Shown: positions 7,112-16,098, counted from the stretch's first letter. The stretch: DNA of 64,000 nucleotides from Mycobacterium xenopi (GCF_009936235.1 NZ_AP022314.1:496001-560000), one strand, 5' to 3'. The notes: generated from the letters alone by a model not told the origin. Numbers and translations are program-made.

Positions 7112-7651
7112 ATGCCTTGCGCCTGTCATTCGCCGATCGCCGGTTTGTCCTTCTCCCGGGAGGCTCTCGTTCCGGTGCTTTCGGTTGCCGCGATCGCCTC
7201 CTACGCGGGCATGAGGATTCCGATGGGGCTGCCCGGACATCGCGGATTGATCTGGCTGACCTTGCTGGTCGTCGTTGCCCTCGTGACACGGCGGCGCAAG
7301 ACCGTGATCATGGTGGGTGCTGCCTCGACGACGGCGACGTTGATGTCCGGTGTCCAGCCGTGGGCGAGTGGGTGCTATCTGGCTGCTGCGCTAATGCTCT
7401 ATGCGGTGACCGCGACGCCGACGCTGCGCCGTCGGCCGTGGCTGGTGGTGCCGGCTGCCGCGCCGATCCACCTCGTGGCGTTGGCAGTCCCGATAGCTGC
7501 TCTGCCCGTGTGGGTTTCGCCTGGGCTCGACGTAAAGCTGCTGTGGCACTTGGTTTTCGGATTGGTGGCAGGACTGGCGGGCTGGGGCGTGGCGCTGGGC
7601 ATTGGCCTTGCACCGCAGTTTGGCCGGGTCACAAAGGAGGCCGGATCATGA
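7112..7651 (+). CDS. Small polytopic membrane protein, possible transporter component
   Basis: 179 residues with five or six hydrophobic segments. A notable loop MGLPGHRGLIW lies between segments one and two, and the C-terminus reads KLLWHLVFGLVAGLAGW. Size and layout resemble substrate-binding membrane (S) components of energy-coupling-factor transporters, but no signature proves this and no ECF ATPase genes are nearby. Its stop overlaps the ATG of the PE gene (ATGA at 7648-7651), so it is translationally coupled to the PE/PPE pair. It diverges from the lipoprotein/TiaS-like operon, suggesting that all five genes serve one process. Function unknown. Confidence 0.65.
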   Translation: MPCACHSPIAGLSFSREALVPVLSVAAIASYAGMRIPMGLPGHRGLIWLTLLVVVALVTRRRKTVIMVGAASTTATLMSGVQPWASGCYLAAALMLYAVTATPTLRRRPWLVVPAAAPIHLVALAVPIAALPVWVSPGLDVKLLWHLVFGLVAGLAGWGVALGIGLAPQFGRVTKEAGS

Positions 7652-7956
7652 TGTTGCGAGTGGTTCCCGAAGGTCTGACGGCGACCAGTGCGGCTGTCGA
7701 AGCCATCACCGCCCAGTTGGCGGCCGCGCACGCTGCAGCGGCTCCGGCGATCACCGCAGTGGTACCGCCGGCGGCCGATCCGGTGTCGGTGCAGGCCGCG
7801 GCGATGTTCAGTGCGCGGGGCGGCCAGCATACGGCGGCAGCAGCCAAGGGCGTCGAAGTACTGGGCCGCGCCGGCGTCGGGGTGGCCGCGGCCGGTACCG
7901 GTTACGCCGCCGGTGATGCCGAGGCCGCGTCGACGTATTCGGTCGGCGGCGGCTGA
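7648..7956 (+). CDS. PE family protein, PE5/PE15-like
   Basis: 102 residues (MMLRVVPEGLTATSAAVEAI...), preceded by AAAGGAGG at 7633-7640. The PE motif lies at residues 7-8 and the helical PE domain fills the protein. Length and wording (VVPPAADPVSVQ, GRAGVGV) match the short PE5 and PE15 proteins rather than PE_PGRS. Such proteins form a hairpin heterodimer with the adjacent PPE partner and are exported by an ESX (type VII) system; the C-terminal YxxxD/E-type signal is not clear here. Its start overlaps the upstream membrane gene, and the PPE gene begins two bases after its stop. Confidence 0.9.
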   Translation: MMLRVVPEGLTATSAAVEAITAQLAAAHAAAAPAITAVVPPAADPVSVQAAAMFSARGGQHTAAAAKGVEVLGRAGVGVAAAGTGYAAGDAEAASTYSVGGG

Positions 7957-7958
7957 CG

Positions 7959-9518
7959 ATGATCGCACCAGTATGGATGGCGTTTCCGCCGGAGGTGCAT
8001 TCGTCATTGCTGAGCAGCGGTCCCGGGCCGGGCCCGCTGTTGGCCGCCGCCAGCACGTGGAATGCGCTGAGCATCGAATACGAAACCGCCGCAAGCGAAT
8101 TGACCTCGGTATTGTCCAGCGCGCAGGCGGTGTGGGAGGGGCCTACCGCTGAACGGTACGCAGCCGCGCATCTGCCATATCTGGCCTGGTTGCGGTTGGC
8201 CAGCGCAATCAGTGCCGAAACGGCCGCTCAGCACGAGACGGTGGCCGCCGCCTACACCGCGGCGCTGGCCGCGATGCCGACCATGGCGGAGCTGGCCGCC
8301 AACCACGCTATCCATAGGCTGCTGGTGGCGACCAATTTCCTTGGGATCAACACGATTCCGATCGCGCTCAACGAAGCCGACTATGCGCGGATGTGGACTC
8401 AGGCGGCCACCACGATGAGTACCTATCACGCCACAGCAGAAGCTGCCAGCAGCGGCAGCGGCGGCGCGGGTGGGGGAGCAGGTGGCGGCGTGGGGGCGGG
8501 CAGCGGCGCCCGAGGCGGCGGCGGCTCGTTCCAGTTGCCGACACCGGAGGAGATCTGGCAAATGCTCTTCGGTCCCGACGGGGAACAAATCCCCGGCCAA
8601 GGCCAACCCAACTGGAGTCCCGAGCAGTACTTGCAGAATCTGCCGAATTTCTTCAACGGCAACGCCCAAGCCCTGGCCTGGCTGCAACAGAACTGGCAGG
8701 GCTTGCTAAATCCCTCCCAGGCTCCGGCGCTCATTTCCTACTTCATCGCGTGGCAGACCTATCGGATCGTCAACTGGACGCTGCGAACACTGCGTTTCCT
8801 CATTCAGGAGCTGCCGCTGCTGATTTCAGTGGGCTTGAACCTTGCGATCGTCAACCTGGGCGGTGTGGCGGCTCTCACCGGGCCTGCTGGACTGTCGGGA
8901 CTGGCCGGTGTGGCTCAGCCGGTGGGCGCTCCCGCCGCCGCGCCGCTGCCCCAACCCGCGGCCCTGGGCGGGCAGCCGGTGGTGGCCGCGCCTGCCACCG
9001 CAACGACTTCGGGGGTCCCGGCGGTGCCCGCCGCGCCGGCCGCATCGACCACGGCAACCGCCGCCCCCTCCCCAGCGCCGCCCGCGGTGCCTCCTGTCCC
9101 ACCGGCACCGGTCACCGGTACGGAGGGTTTCGGCTACATGGTTGGCAGCCTCGGTCTCGGCCAGGAGTCGGCGCTATCCAGCCGCACCAGGTCCAGGCGC
9201 TCGCCCGTCGACACAGCTGCAGCCTCGGTGTCTGCCACCGCCCCAGACCAGCAGCGGCCGCGGGCACGCCGGCGCCCCGGGACCGTCATCGACCGAGGCT
9301 ACGGCTACGAATACCTCGACATCGACAACGAGCCGACTACCGGCGTCGCTACGCCGTCGGCGTCGACAAATGCGGCCGGGCCGCTGGGCTTCGCCGGGGC
9401 GGTGTCCAAAGCCGCAACCCGGGCGGCCGGGTTGGCAACGTTGCCCGGTGACGAGTTCGGCCCCGGTCCGACCATGCCGATGCTGCCGCGCACGTGGGAT
9501 CAACAGCACGACAACTAG
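7959..9518 (+). CDS. PPE family protein, PPE4/PPE20-like
   Basis: 519 residues. The PPE domain (MAFPPEVHSSLLSSGPGPGP, residues 7-26) is followed by helical hairpins with the WEG motif near 59 and NxLGINTIPIALNEADYARMW near 128-145. Next come a Gly-rich linker (about 165-190), a hydrophobic central helix region, a Pro/Ala-rich stretch (about 310-385) and a conserved tail GYGYEYLDIDNEP...GFAGAVSKAA. That tail is shared with PPE4 and PPE20. In M. tuberculosis the related PE15/PPE20 pair is reported to be cell-envelope located and involved in calcium entry; applying that here is inference. It probably pairs with the PE protein just upstream. No ESX machinery is encoded in this window. Confidence 0.88.
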   Translation: MIAPVWMAFPPEVHSSLLSSGPGPGPLLAAASTWNALSIEYETAASELTSVLSSAQAVWEGPTAERYAAAHLPYLAWLRLASAISAETAAQHETVAAAYTAALAAMPTMAELAANHAIHRLLVATNFLGINTIPIALNEADYARMWTQAATTMSTYHATAEAASSGSGGAGGGAGGGVGAGSGARGGGGSFQLPTPEEIWQMLFGPDGEQIPGQGQPNWSPEQYLQNLPNFFNGNAQALAWLQQNWQGLLNPSQAPALISYFIAWQTYRIVNWTLRTLRFLIQELPLLISVGLNLAIVNLGGVAALTGPAGLSGLAGVAQPVGAPAAAPLPQPAALGGQPVVAAPATATTSGVPAVPAAPAASTTATAAPSPAPPAVPPVPPAPVTGTEGFGYMVGSLGLGQESALSSRTRSRRSPVDTAAASVSATAPDQQRPRARRRPGTVIDRGYGYEYLDIDNEPTTGVATPSASTNAAGPLGFAGAVSKAATRAAGLATLPGDEFGPGPTMPMLPRTWDQQHDN

Positions 9519-9532
9519 CGAAAAGATCACAG

Positions 9533-9565
9533 CCGCGACGCGCTTGTTGGATGTTCATGTCGCGG
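9533..9565. terminator. Weak stem-loop between the convergent PPE and ppa genes
   Basis: CCGCGAC at 9533-9539 can pair with GTCGCGG at 9559-9565 around a 19-base loop. It lies in the 86-base gap between two convergent genes. There is no T-run, so terminator function is only a possibility. Confidence 0.3.
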
Positions 9566-9604
9566 TCGAAGCCGCCCAGCGCAGCGGCCGATCGCGCAAC
9601 GGGC

Positions 9605-10093
9605 CTAATGCCCGCTGGTCTTGAAGCGTTCGATCGAGCGCTGCACTTCGGCTTCGGCCTCGGCGCGGCCCACCCAATCGGCCGTCTTCACGAACTTGCC
9701 CGGCTCCAACGCCTTGTACTGCGAAAAGAAGTGTTTGATCGCATCCAATTCGAACCGGGGGACGTCGTCGATGTCCTTGATGTGATCCCAACGCATATCG
9801 CCGGCCGGAACGCAGAGCACCTTGTCGTCACCGCCGGCTTCGTCGGTCATCCGGAACATGCCGACCGGCCGCGACTTGACCAGCACACCCGGATACACCG
9901 GCTCGGGTAGCAACACCATCGCGTCGAGCGGGTCGCCGTCTTCACCCAGGGTGTCGTCGATGAAGCCGTAGTCGGTCGGGTAGACCATGGAGGTGTAGAG
10001 GTAACGGTCCAGATAGATCCGCCCTGACTCGTGGTCGATCTGGTATTTGTTGCGCTGGCCCTTGGGGATTTCGATGGTCACGTCGAACTGCAC
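9605..10093 (-). CDS. ppa: Inorganic pyrophosphatase (family I)
   Basis: 162 residues, the usual length for prokaryotic soluble pyrophosphatases. Metal and pyrophosphate-binding residues are visible: the N-terminal IEIPKGQRNKY, the DYGFIDDT segment near residues 41-48, GEDGDPLDAMVLLP (51-64) with its three catalytic aspartates, and KDIDDVP near 108. It hydrolyses pyrophosphate to phosphate in the cytosol, pulling biosynthetic reactions forward. It is divergent from the PBP4-type carboxypeptidase gene, the same arrangement as ppa/Rv3627c in M. tuberculosis. It appears intact. Confidence 0.97.
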   Translation of the reverse strand: MQFDVTIEIPKGQRNKYQIDHESGRIYLDRYLYTSMVYPTDYGFIDDTLGEDGDPLDAMVLLPEPVYPGVLVKSRPVGMFRMTDEAGGDDKVLCVPAGDMRWDHIKDIDDVPRFELDAIKHFFSQYKALEPGKFVKTADWVGRAEAEAEVQRSIERFKTSGH

Positions 10094-10253
10094 CGTGCCG
10101 GCTCCTTCGCAAAGTCGCTGACCGTCGGCTGACGTCGTGGGTCATGGGTCAGGTCAACCCTAGTGCAGCGATACCGAGCACAGAACAGCTGCCAACCCGG
10201 CGGCGGTCGGAGATCGGTTCGGCACAATTAAGACAAGAACAGGCAGGAGAGTC

Positions 10254-11633
10254 ATGCGTCCCACTCGGTGGCGGCGATCGACCCACGCGATCATCGGGGT
10301 AGCCGTGCTCGCGGTGGTCGCTGCCCTGGTGGCGGCGGCAGCGTGGCTGACCTCGAGCGCCCGCGACGCCAAGACGGCGCGGACCTCGCCGGAGCCGCAC
10401 ACTGTCGCGGCGCCGCCTGCGGTGGTTCCGGTCCCCGCCAGCGCCCCCGCGCCGACCGAAGCGGGGCTGTCCGCGACGCTGGCGCCGCAGGTGGCCGACC
10501 CGAATCTGGGCCGGCTGGGCGGCCGGATCACCGATGCGATGACCGCCAAGGAGCTCTGGCATCAGCTTGACGACGTGCCGCTGCTGCCGGCGTCCACCAA
10601 CAAAGTGCTGACCGCGGCCGCCGCGCTGCTGACGCTGGACCGAGAGGCCACGGTCACGACGCGGGTGGTCGCCGGTAAGGAGGCGGGCGTCGTTGTGCTG
10701 GTGGGCGGCGGCGATCCCACCTTGTCGGCGGTGCCGCCCGGCGGGCAGTCGTGGTACCACGACGCCGCACGCATCAGCGATCTGGCCGGTCAGGTTCGCC
10801 GCAGTGGGGTGAAGCCGACCGCGGTCAAGGTGGACACCTCGGCATTCACCGGCCCAAAGACTGCGCCGGGTTGGGACCCGGCCGACATCGACGGTGGTGA
10901 CGTCGCACCGATCGAGCCGGTGATGCTCGACGGTGGACGTGTTCAGCCGGCGACTCCGGACTCCACCCGCTCGCACACCCCGGCTGTGGATGCCGGGCGC
11001 GCGCTGGCTACCGCACTCGGCGTCGACCCTGCGACGGTGACGTTGGCAACGGCGCCGCCCGGTGCCCGGGAGCTGGCCGCTGTCCGCTCCGCGCCGCTCA
11101 TCGAGCGTCTCGGCGAGATGATGGACGCCTCCGACAACGTGATGGCCGAGTGCATCGCACGCGAGGTGGCGGCCGCTACGCATCGGCCGCACAGCTTCGC
11201 CGGCGCCGTCGACGCGGTGATCAGTCGGCTGGCCGCCGCGGGAGTCGACACCTCGGGGGCCACGCTGGTGGACTCCAGCGGGCTGTCGCTCAACGACCGG
11301 TTGACCGCCAAGACACTCGACTCCGTGGTGCAGGCTGCGGCCGGGCCGAACCAGCCGACGCTGCGGCCGCTGCTGGATTTGCTGCCGATCGCCGGCGGCA
11401 GCGGCACGCTGTCCAACCGTTTCGTCGACCCCGCCGCCGACGGGATCGCGGCGGGCTGGTTGCGGGCCAAGACCGGTTCACTGACCGCCGTCAACTCCCT
11501 GGCCGGGGTGGTCACCGACAACAGCGGACGGGTGCTGACGTTTGCGTTCATCTCCAACGACGCCGGCCCGACCGGCCGTTTGGCGATCGACGCCCTGGCC
11601 GCGCGGCTGCGCACATGTGGATGCGCGACATGA
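10254..11633 (+). CDS. dacB: D-alanyl-D-alanine carboxypeptidase/endopeptidase, PBP4 type (S13), Rv3627c-like
   Basis: 459 residues with an N-terminal membrane or signal helix (about 12-32) and a Pro/Ala-rich linker. The S13 penicillin-binding motifs are present: S114-T-N-K117, SDN in DASDNVMAE near residue 296, and KTG in RAKTGSL near 405. It acts outside the membrane, trimming the terminal D-Ala of peptidoglycan or cutting cross-links. The next gene begins on an ATGA overlap (11630-11633). In M. tuberculosis the same order (Rv3627c-Rv3626c-tilS-hpt) is seen. A second S13-like protein lies at 22557-24140 in this window. Confidence 0.92.
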   Translation: MRPTRWRRSTHAIIGVAVLAVVAALVAAAAWLTSSARDAKTARTSPEPHTVAAPPAVVPVPASAPAPTEAGLSATLAPQVADPNLGRLGGRITDAMTAKELWHQLDDVPLLPASTNKVLTAAAALLTLDREATVTTRVVAGKEAGVVVLVGGGDPTLSAVPPGGQSWYHDAARISDLAGQVRRSGVKPTAVKVDTSAFTGPKTAPGWDPADIDGGDVAPIEPVMLDGGRVQPATPDSTRSHTPAVDAGRALATALGVDPATVTLATAPPGARELAAVRSAPLIERLGEMMDASDNVMAECIAREVAAATHRPHSFAGAVDAVISRLAAAGVDTSGATLVDSSGLSLNDRLTAKTLDSVVQAAAGPNQPTLRPLLDLLPIAGGSGTLSNRFVDPAADGIAAGWLRAKTGSLTAVNSLAGVVTDNSGRVLTFAFISNDAGPTGRLAIDALAARLRTCGCAT

Positions 11634-12685
11634 CCGGATCCGCTGAGCTGACCGTCGGACGCGCTATCGACTGGCGCTTCGCCGCAGAGGTCGGTGAGCG
11701 GCTTGCTCGCCCGGGTCCGCCGGCGACCGAGTACACCCGACGCCAGGTGATCGCCGATCTGACCAGCGCGGCTAAGGCAGCCGAGCCGCCGGTGCGGGAG
11801 GTCACCGGCCTAGACGTCGGCGGGCCGGTGCCCGAGGCGCGGGTCGTGGACCGGCCGCAGTGGATCCGCGCGGCGGCGGAGTCCATGCGGGTGATGACCG
11901 GCGGGACCGACAAGCCACGCGGCTTTTTCATCGGACGGCTCACCGGCGCGCAGACCGGCGCCGTGCTGGCCTTCGTGTCCTCGGGAATTCTCGGCCAGTA
12001 CGACCCGTTCGCCGCCGGCAACGGAGGCTGCCTGCTGCTGGTGTACCCCAACGTCATCGCCGTCGAGCGTCAACTGCGGGTACGGCCCGCCGACTTCCGG
12101 CTGTGGGTGTGTCTGCACGAGGTGACCCACCGGGTGCAGTTCACCGTCAATCCCTGGCTGTCCGGCTACATGTCGCAGGCGTTGGCCGTGCTGACGCGCG
12201 AAAGCCGGGAAGATGTCAGCCAGGTGCTAGGCCGGCTCGCCGAGTTCGTCCGCAGTCGCAGGGACGCCGGCGGTGTCAACCCGGACGGCAACTCGCCGGG
12301 AGTGCTGGGCCTGCTGCGCGCCGTGCAGTCCGAGCCGCAACGGGAGGCGCTGGATCAACTGCTGGTGCTCGGCACCCTGCTCGAGGGCCATGCCGATCAC
12401 GTGATGGATGCTGTCGGGCCGAGGGTGGTCCCGTCGGTGGACACCATCCGCCGTCGGTTCGACGAGCGTCGCCACCGCAAGCAGCCCCCGCTACAGCGGT
12501 TGCTGCGGGCGCTGCTGGGCATCGACACCAAGCTAAAGCAATACACCCGAGGCAAAGCCTTCGTCGACCAGGTGGTCAGCCGGGTCGGCATGCAGCAGTT
12601 CAACACGATCTGGTCAGGTCCCGAAACGCTGCCATTGCCCGCGGAAATCGAAAACCCGCAACGATGGATCGACAGAGTGCTGTAG
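11630..12685 (+). CDS. Zincin-like metallopeptidase of the F420-biosynthesis-associated family (Rv3626c-like)
   Basis: 351 residues from an ATG that shares bases with the dacB stop. The zinc-binding HExxH motif is HEVTH in CLHEVTHRVQF near residue 163, and a downstream glutamate in LEGHADHVMD near 250 could be the third ligand. This family (zinc-dependent peptidase, DUF2342) occurs in actinobacteria and was named for phylogenetic co-occurrence with coenzyme F420; the substrate is unknown. No signal peptide is evident, so it is probably cytosolic. The gene overlaps tilS by 22 bases, suggesting one transcription unit dacB-peptidase-tilS. Confidence 0.88.
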   Translation: MTGSAELTVGRAIDWRFAAEVGERLARPGPPATEYTRRQVIADLTSAAKAAEPPVREVTGLDVGGPVPEARVVDRPQWIRAAAESMRVMTGGTDKPRGFFIGRLTGAQTGAVLAFVSSGILGQYDPFAAGNGGCLLLVYPNVIAVERQLRVRPADFRLWVCLHEVTHRVQFTVNPWLSGYMSQALAVLTRESREDVSQVLGRLAEFVRSRRDAGGVNPDGNSPGVLGLLRAVQSEPQREALDQLLVLGTLLEGHADHVMDAVGPRVVPSVDTIRRRFDERRHRKQPPLQRLLRALLGIDTKLKQYTRGKAFVDQVVSRVGMQQFNTIWSGPETLPLPAEIENPQRWIDRVL

Positions 12686-13626
12686 GGCAGCTCACGACGG
12701 CTGTCAAGGCATTTACCGACACCTACCTCGCCGGAGTTGAGCGCTGGTGCGTGGGGCTTTCCGGTGGCCCCGACTCGTTGGCGCTCACCGCGGCCGCGGC
12801 CGGCCTGCGCCCTACCACCGCGCTGATCGTCGACCACGGCCTGCAGGCCGGCTCGGCCCAGGTCGCCGCCACCGCGCGACGACAGGCTATGGAGCTGGGA
12901 TGTGTTGACGCGCAGGTACTTTGCGTACAGGTGGGTGCTGACGGCGGCTTGGAGGCGGCCGCCCGCACCGCGCGCTATGAGGCGTTGCAGGCCGCCCGCG
13001 GGGACCGTCCAGTGCTGTTAGCGCACACGCTCGACGACCAAGCCGAAACGGTGCTGCTCGGACTGGGCCGCGGCTCGGGCGCCCGCTCGATCGCGGGCAT
13101 GCGCCCGCATGATCCGCCGTGGTGTCGGCCGCTACTGGGCCTGCGGCGTGCCGTGACCCATGCCGCCTGCGACGAGCTGGGCCTGGCCGCATGGCACGAC
13201 CCCCACAACAGCGATCGCCGGTTCACCCGCACCCGGTTGCGCCAGGAGGTGCTGCCGCTGCTCGAAGAGGTCCTCGGCGGCGGGGTCGCCGAAGCACTGG
13301 CACGCACCGCGACGGCGTTGCGAGAGGACAGCGAGCTCATCGACACACTTGCGGCGCAGGCGCTGGCGGCCGCCACCACCGGTGACGGACTCGACACTGC
13401 GGCACTGGCCTCGCTGCCCGACCCGATTCGCCGGCGGGTCATCCGCCGCTGGCTGCTGGCCGGAGGCGCTATTGGATTGACCGACAAGCAGATTCGCGGG
13501 ATCGACACCCTGGTCACCGCGTGGCGCGGGCAGGGCGGGGTGGCCGTCGGGTCCACACTGCGCGGTCAGCGGCTGGTTGCCGGGCGACGCGACGGGATGT
13601 TGGTTTTGCGCCGCGAGCCCGTGTGA
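12664..13626 (+). CDS. tilS: tRNA(Ile)-lysidine synthetase
   Basis: 320 residues from the ATG at 12664. The PP-loop ATP-binding motif SGGPDSLALT lies near residues 34-43, and HTLDDQAETVLLGLGRGSG near 120 is typical of TilS. It converts C34 of the CAU-anticodon tRNA-Ile to lysidine so that it reads AUA codons; the enzyme is normally essential. The N-terminal domain and the connecting region of actinobacterial MesJ/TilS are complete. It overlaps the upstream metallopeptidase gene. In M. tuberculosis hpt follows directly; here a PE/PPE pair intervenes. Confidence 0.95.
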   Translation: MDRQSAVGQLTTAVKAFTDTYLAGVERWCVGLSGGPDSLALTAAAAGLRPTTALIVDHGLQAGSAQVAATARRQAMELGCVDAQVLCVQVGADGGLEAAARTARYEALQAARGDRPVLLAHTLDDQAETVLLGLGRGSGARSIAGMRPHDPPWCRPLLGLRRAVTHAACDELGLAAWHDPHNSDRRFTRTRLRQEVLPLLEEVLGGGVAEALARTATALREDSELIDTLAAQALAAATTGDGLDTAALASLPDPIRRRVIRRWLLAGGAIGLTDKQIRGIDTLVTAWRGQGGVAVGSTLRGQRLVAGRRDGMLVLRREPV

Positions 13627-13867
13627 CAGGGCTCGCGCCGTCCGGCCGCAGTTGAGACAAAGTGGCCGCCCATACCATTACTCATCACCGCGACAAATTA
13701 TTTCGATGAAATGCATAGTCGACTCATTAAATACAATTTTAACAATGGACGTTTGTTTACGCCTCTATGAATAATAAGCGCGGTTTCTATGCGTTTGCTC
13801 AGCGCACAGGCATTACCTCGAAATAGCCGCTTAGCATCACGGCGACCGTCTTCGAGGAGGAAAGTAA

Positions 13868-14167
13868 ATGGCACTTGTAATCACAGAGCCGGAGATGCTG
13901 GCAGCGGCCGCCGGAGATTTTCACGACATCAATTCGGTGCTGAGAGCCACCAACGCGGCAGCCTCAGGCCCGACGACTGCGGTGATGCCGGCCGGCGCCG
14001 ACTTGGTATCGGTGCTGACCGCTGCACAGTTCGTCGCGCACGCACAGCTATACCAAGTGGTCTGCGCCCAGGCTGGGGCGGTCCAAGACCAGTTGGCGAC
14101 GACGCTGGGCGTCAGCGCCGGTTCGTACGCGGTCACTGAGGCCGCCAACACCGCCGCGTGCAGCTAG
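13868..14167 (+). CDS. PE family protein, PE32-like
   Basis: 99 residues with the PE motif at positions 8-9 (ITEPEMLAAAAGDF) and the standard two-helix PE domain ending ...SYAVTEAANTAACS. A strong ribosome-binding site GAGGAGG lies just before the ATG. Length and sequence are like PE32 (Rv3622c), which in M. tuberculosis pairs with PPE65 and lies near hpt. Upstream is a 240-base AT-rich region (13627-13867) where the promoter must be. It should dimerise with the PPE protein that starts 12 bases downstream and be exported by an ESX system. Confidence 0.9.
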   Translation: MALVITEPEMLAAAAGDFHDINSVLRATNAAASGPTTAVMPAGADLVSVLTAAQFVAHAQLYQVVCAQAGAVQDQLATTLGVSAGSYAVTEAANTAACS

Positions 14168-14179
14168 GAAAAGTAAGCC

Positions 14180-15437
14180 ATGTTGGATTTCGCTGCATTG
14201 CCGCCGGAAGTCAATTCCGCGTTGATGTATTCCGGGTCTGGCTCAGGTCCGCTGCAGGCTGCCGCGGCTGCGTGGCAAGAGCTGGCTGCCGAACTCCGCG
14301 GCACCGCATCCGCTTACCGGTCCGTGACGGCCGGCCTAACAGGAGGGCCGTGGCAGGGGCTTGCTGCGGCGTCCATGGCCGCCGCCACCGAGGCCCATAT
14401 GGGGTGGCTCGACGGTGCTGCCGAGCAGGCCGAACAAGCGGCCACTCAAGCCGCCGCAGCGGCTCAGGCCTATGAGACAGCGTTTGCCGCGACGGTGCCG
14501 CCGCCGGTGATCGCGGCCAATCGGGCGTTGCTGATGCAGTTGCTGGCGACGAATGTTCTTGGCCAGAACATTCCGGCTATCGCGGCTACAGAGGCTCACT
14601 ATGCCGAGATGTGGGCGCAGGATGCCGCGGCGATGTACGGCTATGCCGGCGCAGCGACCGCGGCCTCGACGTTGACGCCGTTCGCTGCGCCTGCGCCGTC
14701 AACCAACCTGGCCGGGCTGGCGGCCCAGAACGCTGCGGTCGCGCAGGCTGTCGGCGCCTCGACGGGCACGACAGTGCAGGAACTGTCGCAGTTCACGTCG
14801 GCCGTGCCCGGCGTGCTGGCAAGGCTTGCGGGTTCAGCTACTTCTCCGCCGTGGCTTGCCGGGCTCGGTCTGACCTTGGAGCCGTCCGGCTCCGGCGTGA
14901 TCGTCGGCGGGGTACTCGGCGACATGCTGGCGGGGATCAGCGGGTCGTCAACGTTGAATGCGGCCACGCCATTTAATGCGTTTGCGCGACAGATTTCCAA
15001 CGTAAGGCTTTTCGCCACCGCATTCAGGGATATTGAAGGCCTCGCCTCTAAGGCCCTAGACACAATGGAAAAATCCGCGAAGGCCACCGGCGAGGCCGCG
15101 GCCAAGGCCGCCTCGGCGTTGCCGAGCATTCTTCCGGCCGCGGCGGCCCAGGCCTGGCTGGCGGCCTAGGCGGAGCGACGGGAAGTGTGGGCAAGGCCGC
15201 GTCGATCGGCGTGTTGTCGGTGCCGAACAGTTGGGCAGCGGCGGCGCCGACCTCAAGTGCGACGTCGGCAACACTGGCGGGCGCGGGCTGGACGGCTGCC
15301 CCGCAGGAAAGCGCCTCGGTGGTACCGGCACCCGGGATGCCGGGTGTGGCGTCGGCCACGCGCAATGCTGCCGGCTTCGCCGCGCCGCGGTACGGCGTCA
15401 AACTCACCGTGATGGCGCAGCCGCCGGCCGGGGCTGA
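14180..15437 (+). pseudogene. PPE family protein of the SVP subgroup, interrupted by frameshifts
   Basis: The first frame gives 329 residues with the PPE domain (MLDFAALPPEVNSALMYSGS) and NVLGQNIPAIAATEAHYAEMW, then stops at 15169. The next frame carries what is missing: GLGGATGSVGKAASIGVLSV and PNSW form the diagnostic GxxSVPxxW motif, followed by FAAPRYGVKLTVMAQPPAG. One extra C at the CCC of 15148-15150 would join the frames. One extra G in GGGG at 15430-15433 would restore the expected stop (TGA 15435-15437), for about 419 residues. As written, the second part runs on into hpt. It is either a frameshifted pseudogene or a full gene with base-calling errors. Confidence 0.75.
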
Positions 15438-15513
15438 CGATCCAGTAGGCCAGGTAGCCACAATCGGAGGCGCCGATGTTGGCCGCGGCTTGGCGGCATG
15501 GCACGCTGTGGTC

Positions 15514-16098
15514 GTGGCAGCGCAATCGGGCGAGCTGTACCCCGGCGACATCAAATCGGTGCTGCTGACCGGGCAACAGATTCAGGCCCGCACCGCCGAG
15601 CTCGGCGCGATGATCGGTGACGACTACCGCGGCGTGACCGATGTTCCCGGTGCTCAAGACCTGCTGCTGATCACCGTATTGAAGGGCGCGGTCATGTTCG
15701 TCACCGACCTGGCACGCGCGATCCCGCTGCCGACCCAGTTCGAGTTCATGGCCGTCAGCTCCTACGGCTCCTCGACGTCGTCGTCGGGCGTGGTGCGAAT
15801 CCTCAAAGACCTCGACCGCGATATCAACGACCGCGACGTGCTGATCGTCGAGGACGTCGTGGACTCCGGACTGACGCTGTCGTGGTTGCTGCGCAACCTC
15901 GCCACCCGGCGTCCGAGGTCGCTTCGGGTATGCACGCTGTTGCGCAAGCCGGATGCGATGCGCGCCCACGTGGACATCGCATACGTGGGCTTCGACATTC
16001 CCAACGAATTCGTCGTCGGCTACGGCCTCGACTACGACGAGCGCTACCGCGACCTGCCGTACATCGGCACCCTCGATCCGCGCGTTTACCAGGACTAG
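15514..16098 (+). CDS. hpt: Hypoxanthine-guanine phosphoribosyltransferase
   Basis: With the GTG at 15514 it has 194 residues starting VAAQSGELYPGDIKSVLLTG; a GTG at 15508 is also possible. The PRPP-binding motif VLIVEDVVDSGLT and the flexible-loop segment SSYGSSTSSSG are intact, and the C-terminal DYDERYRDLPYIG matches mycobacterial Hpt. It salvages hypoxanthine and guanine into IMP and GMP. The frame is open upstream to 15187 and there encodes the end of the PPE-SVP protein. I regard that longer reading as an artefact of lost bases, not a fusion enzyme. The stop overlaps that of the convergent lpqG gene. Confidence 0.92.
   Translation: MAAQSGELYPGDIKSVLLTGQQIQARTAELGAMIGDDYRGVTDVPGAQDLLLITVLKGAVMFVTDLARAIPLPTQFEFMAVSSYGSSTSSSGVVRILKDLDRDINDRDVLIVEDVVDSGLTLSWLLRNLATRRPRSLRVCTLLRKPDAMRAHVDIAYVGFDIPNEFVVGYGLDYDERYRDLPYIGTLDPRVYQD

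Noticed and set aside
12661..12763. Translation of tilS from far upstream (frame open to 11860)
   Set aside because: The upstream part lies inside the metallopeptidase gene and shows no TilS similarity; the ATG at 12664 fits the family N-terminus.
15187..16098. A genuine PPE-tail/Hpt fusion enzyme
   Set aside because: The upstream part matches a PPE-SVP C-terminus and is out of frame with its own N-terminus. Two single-base repairs in homopolymers restore two normal genes.
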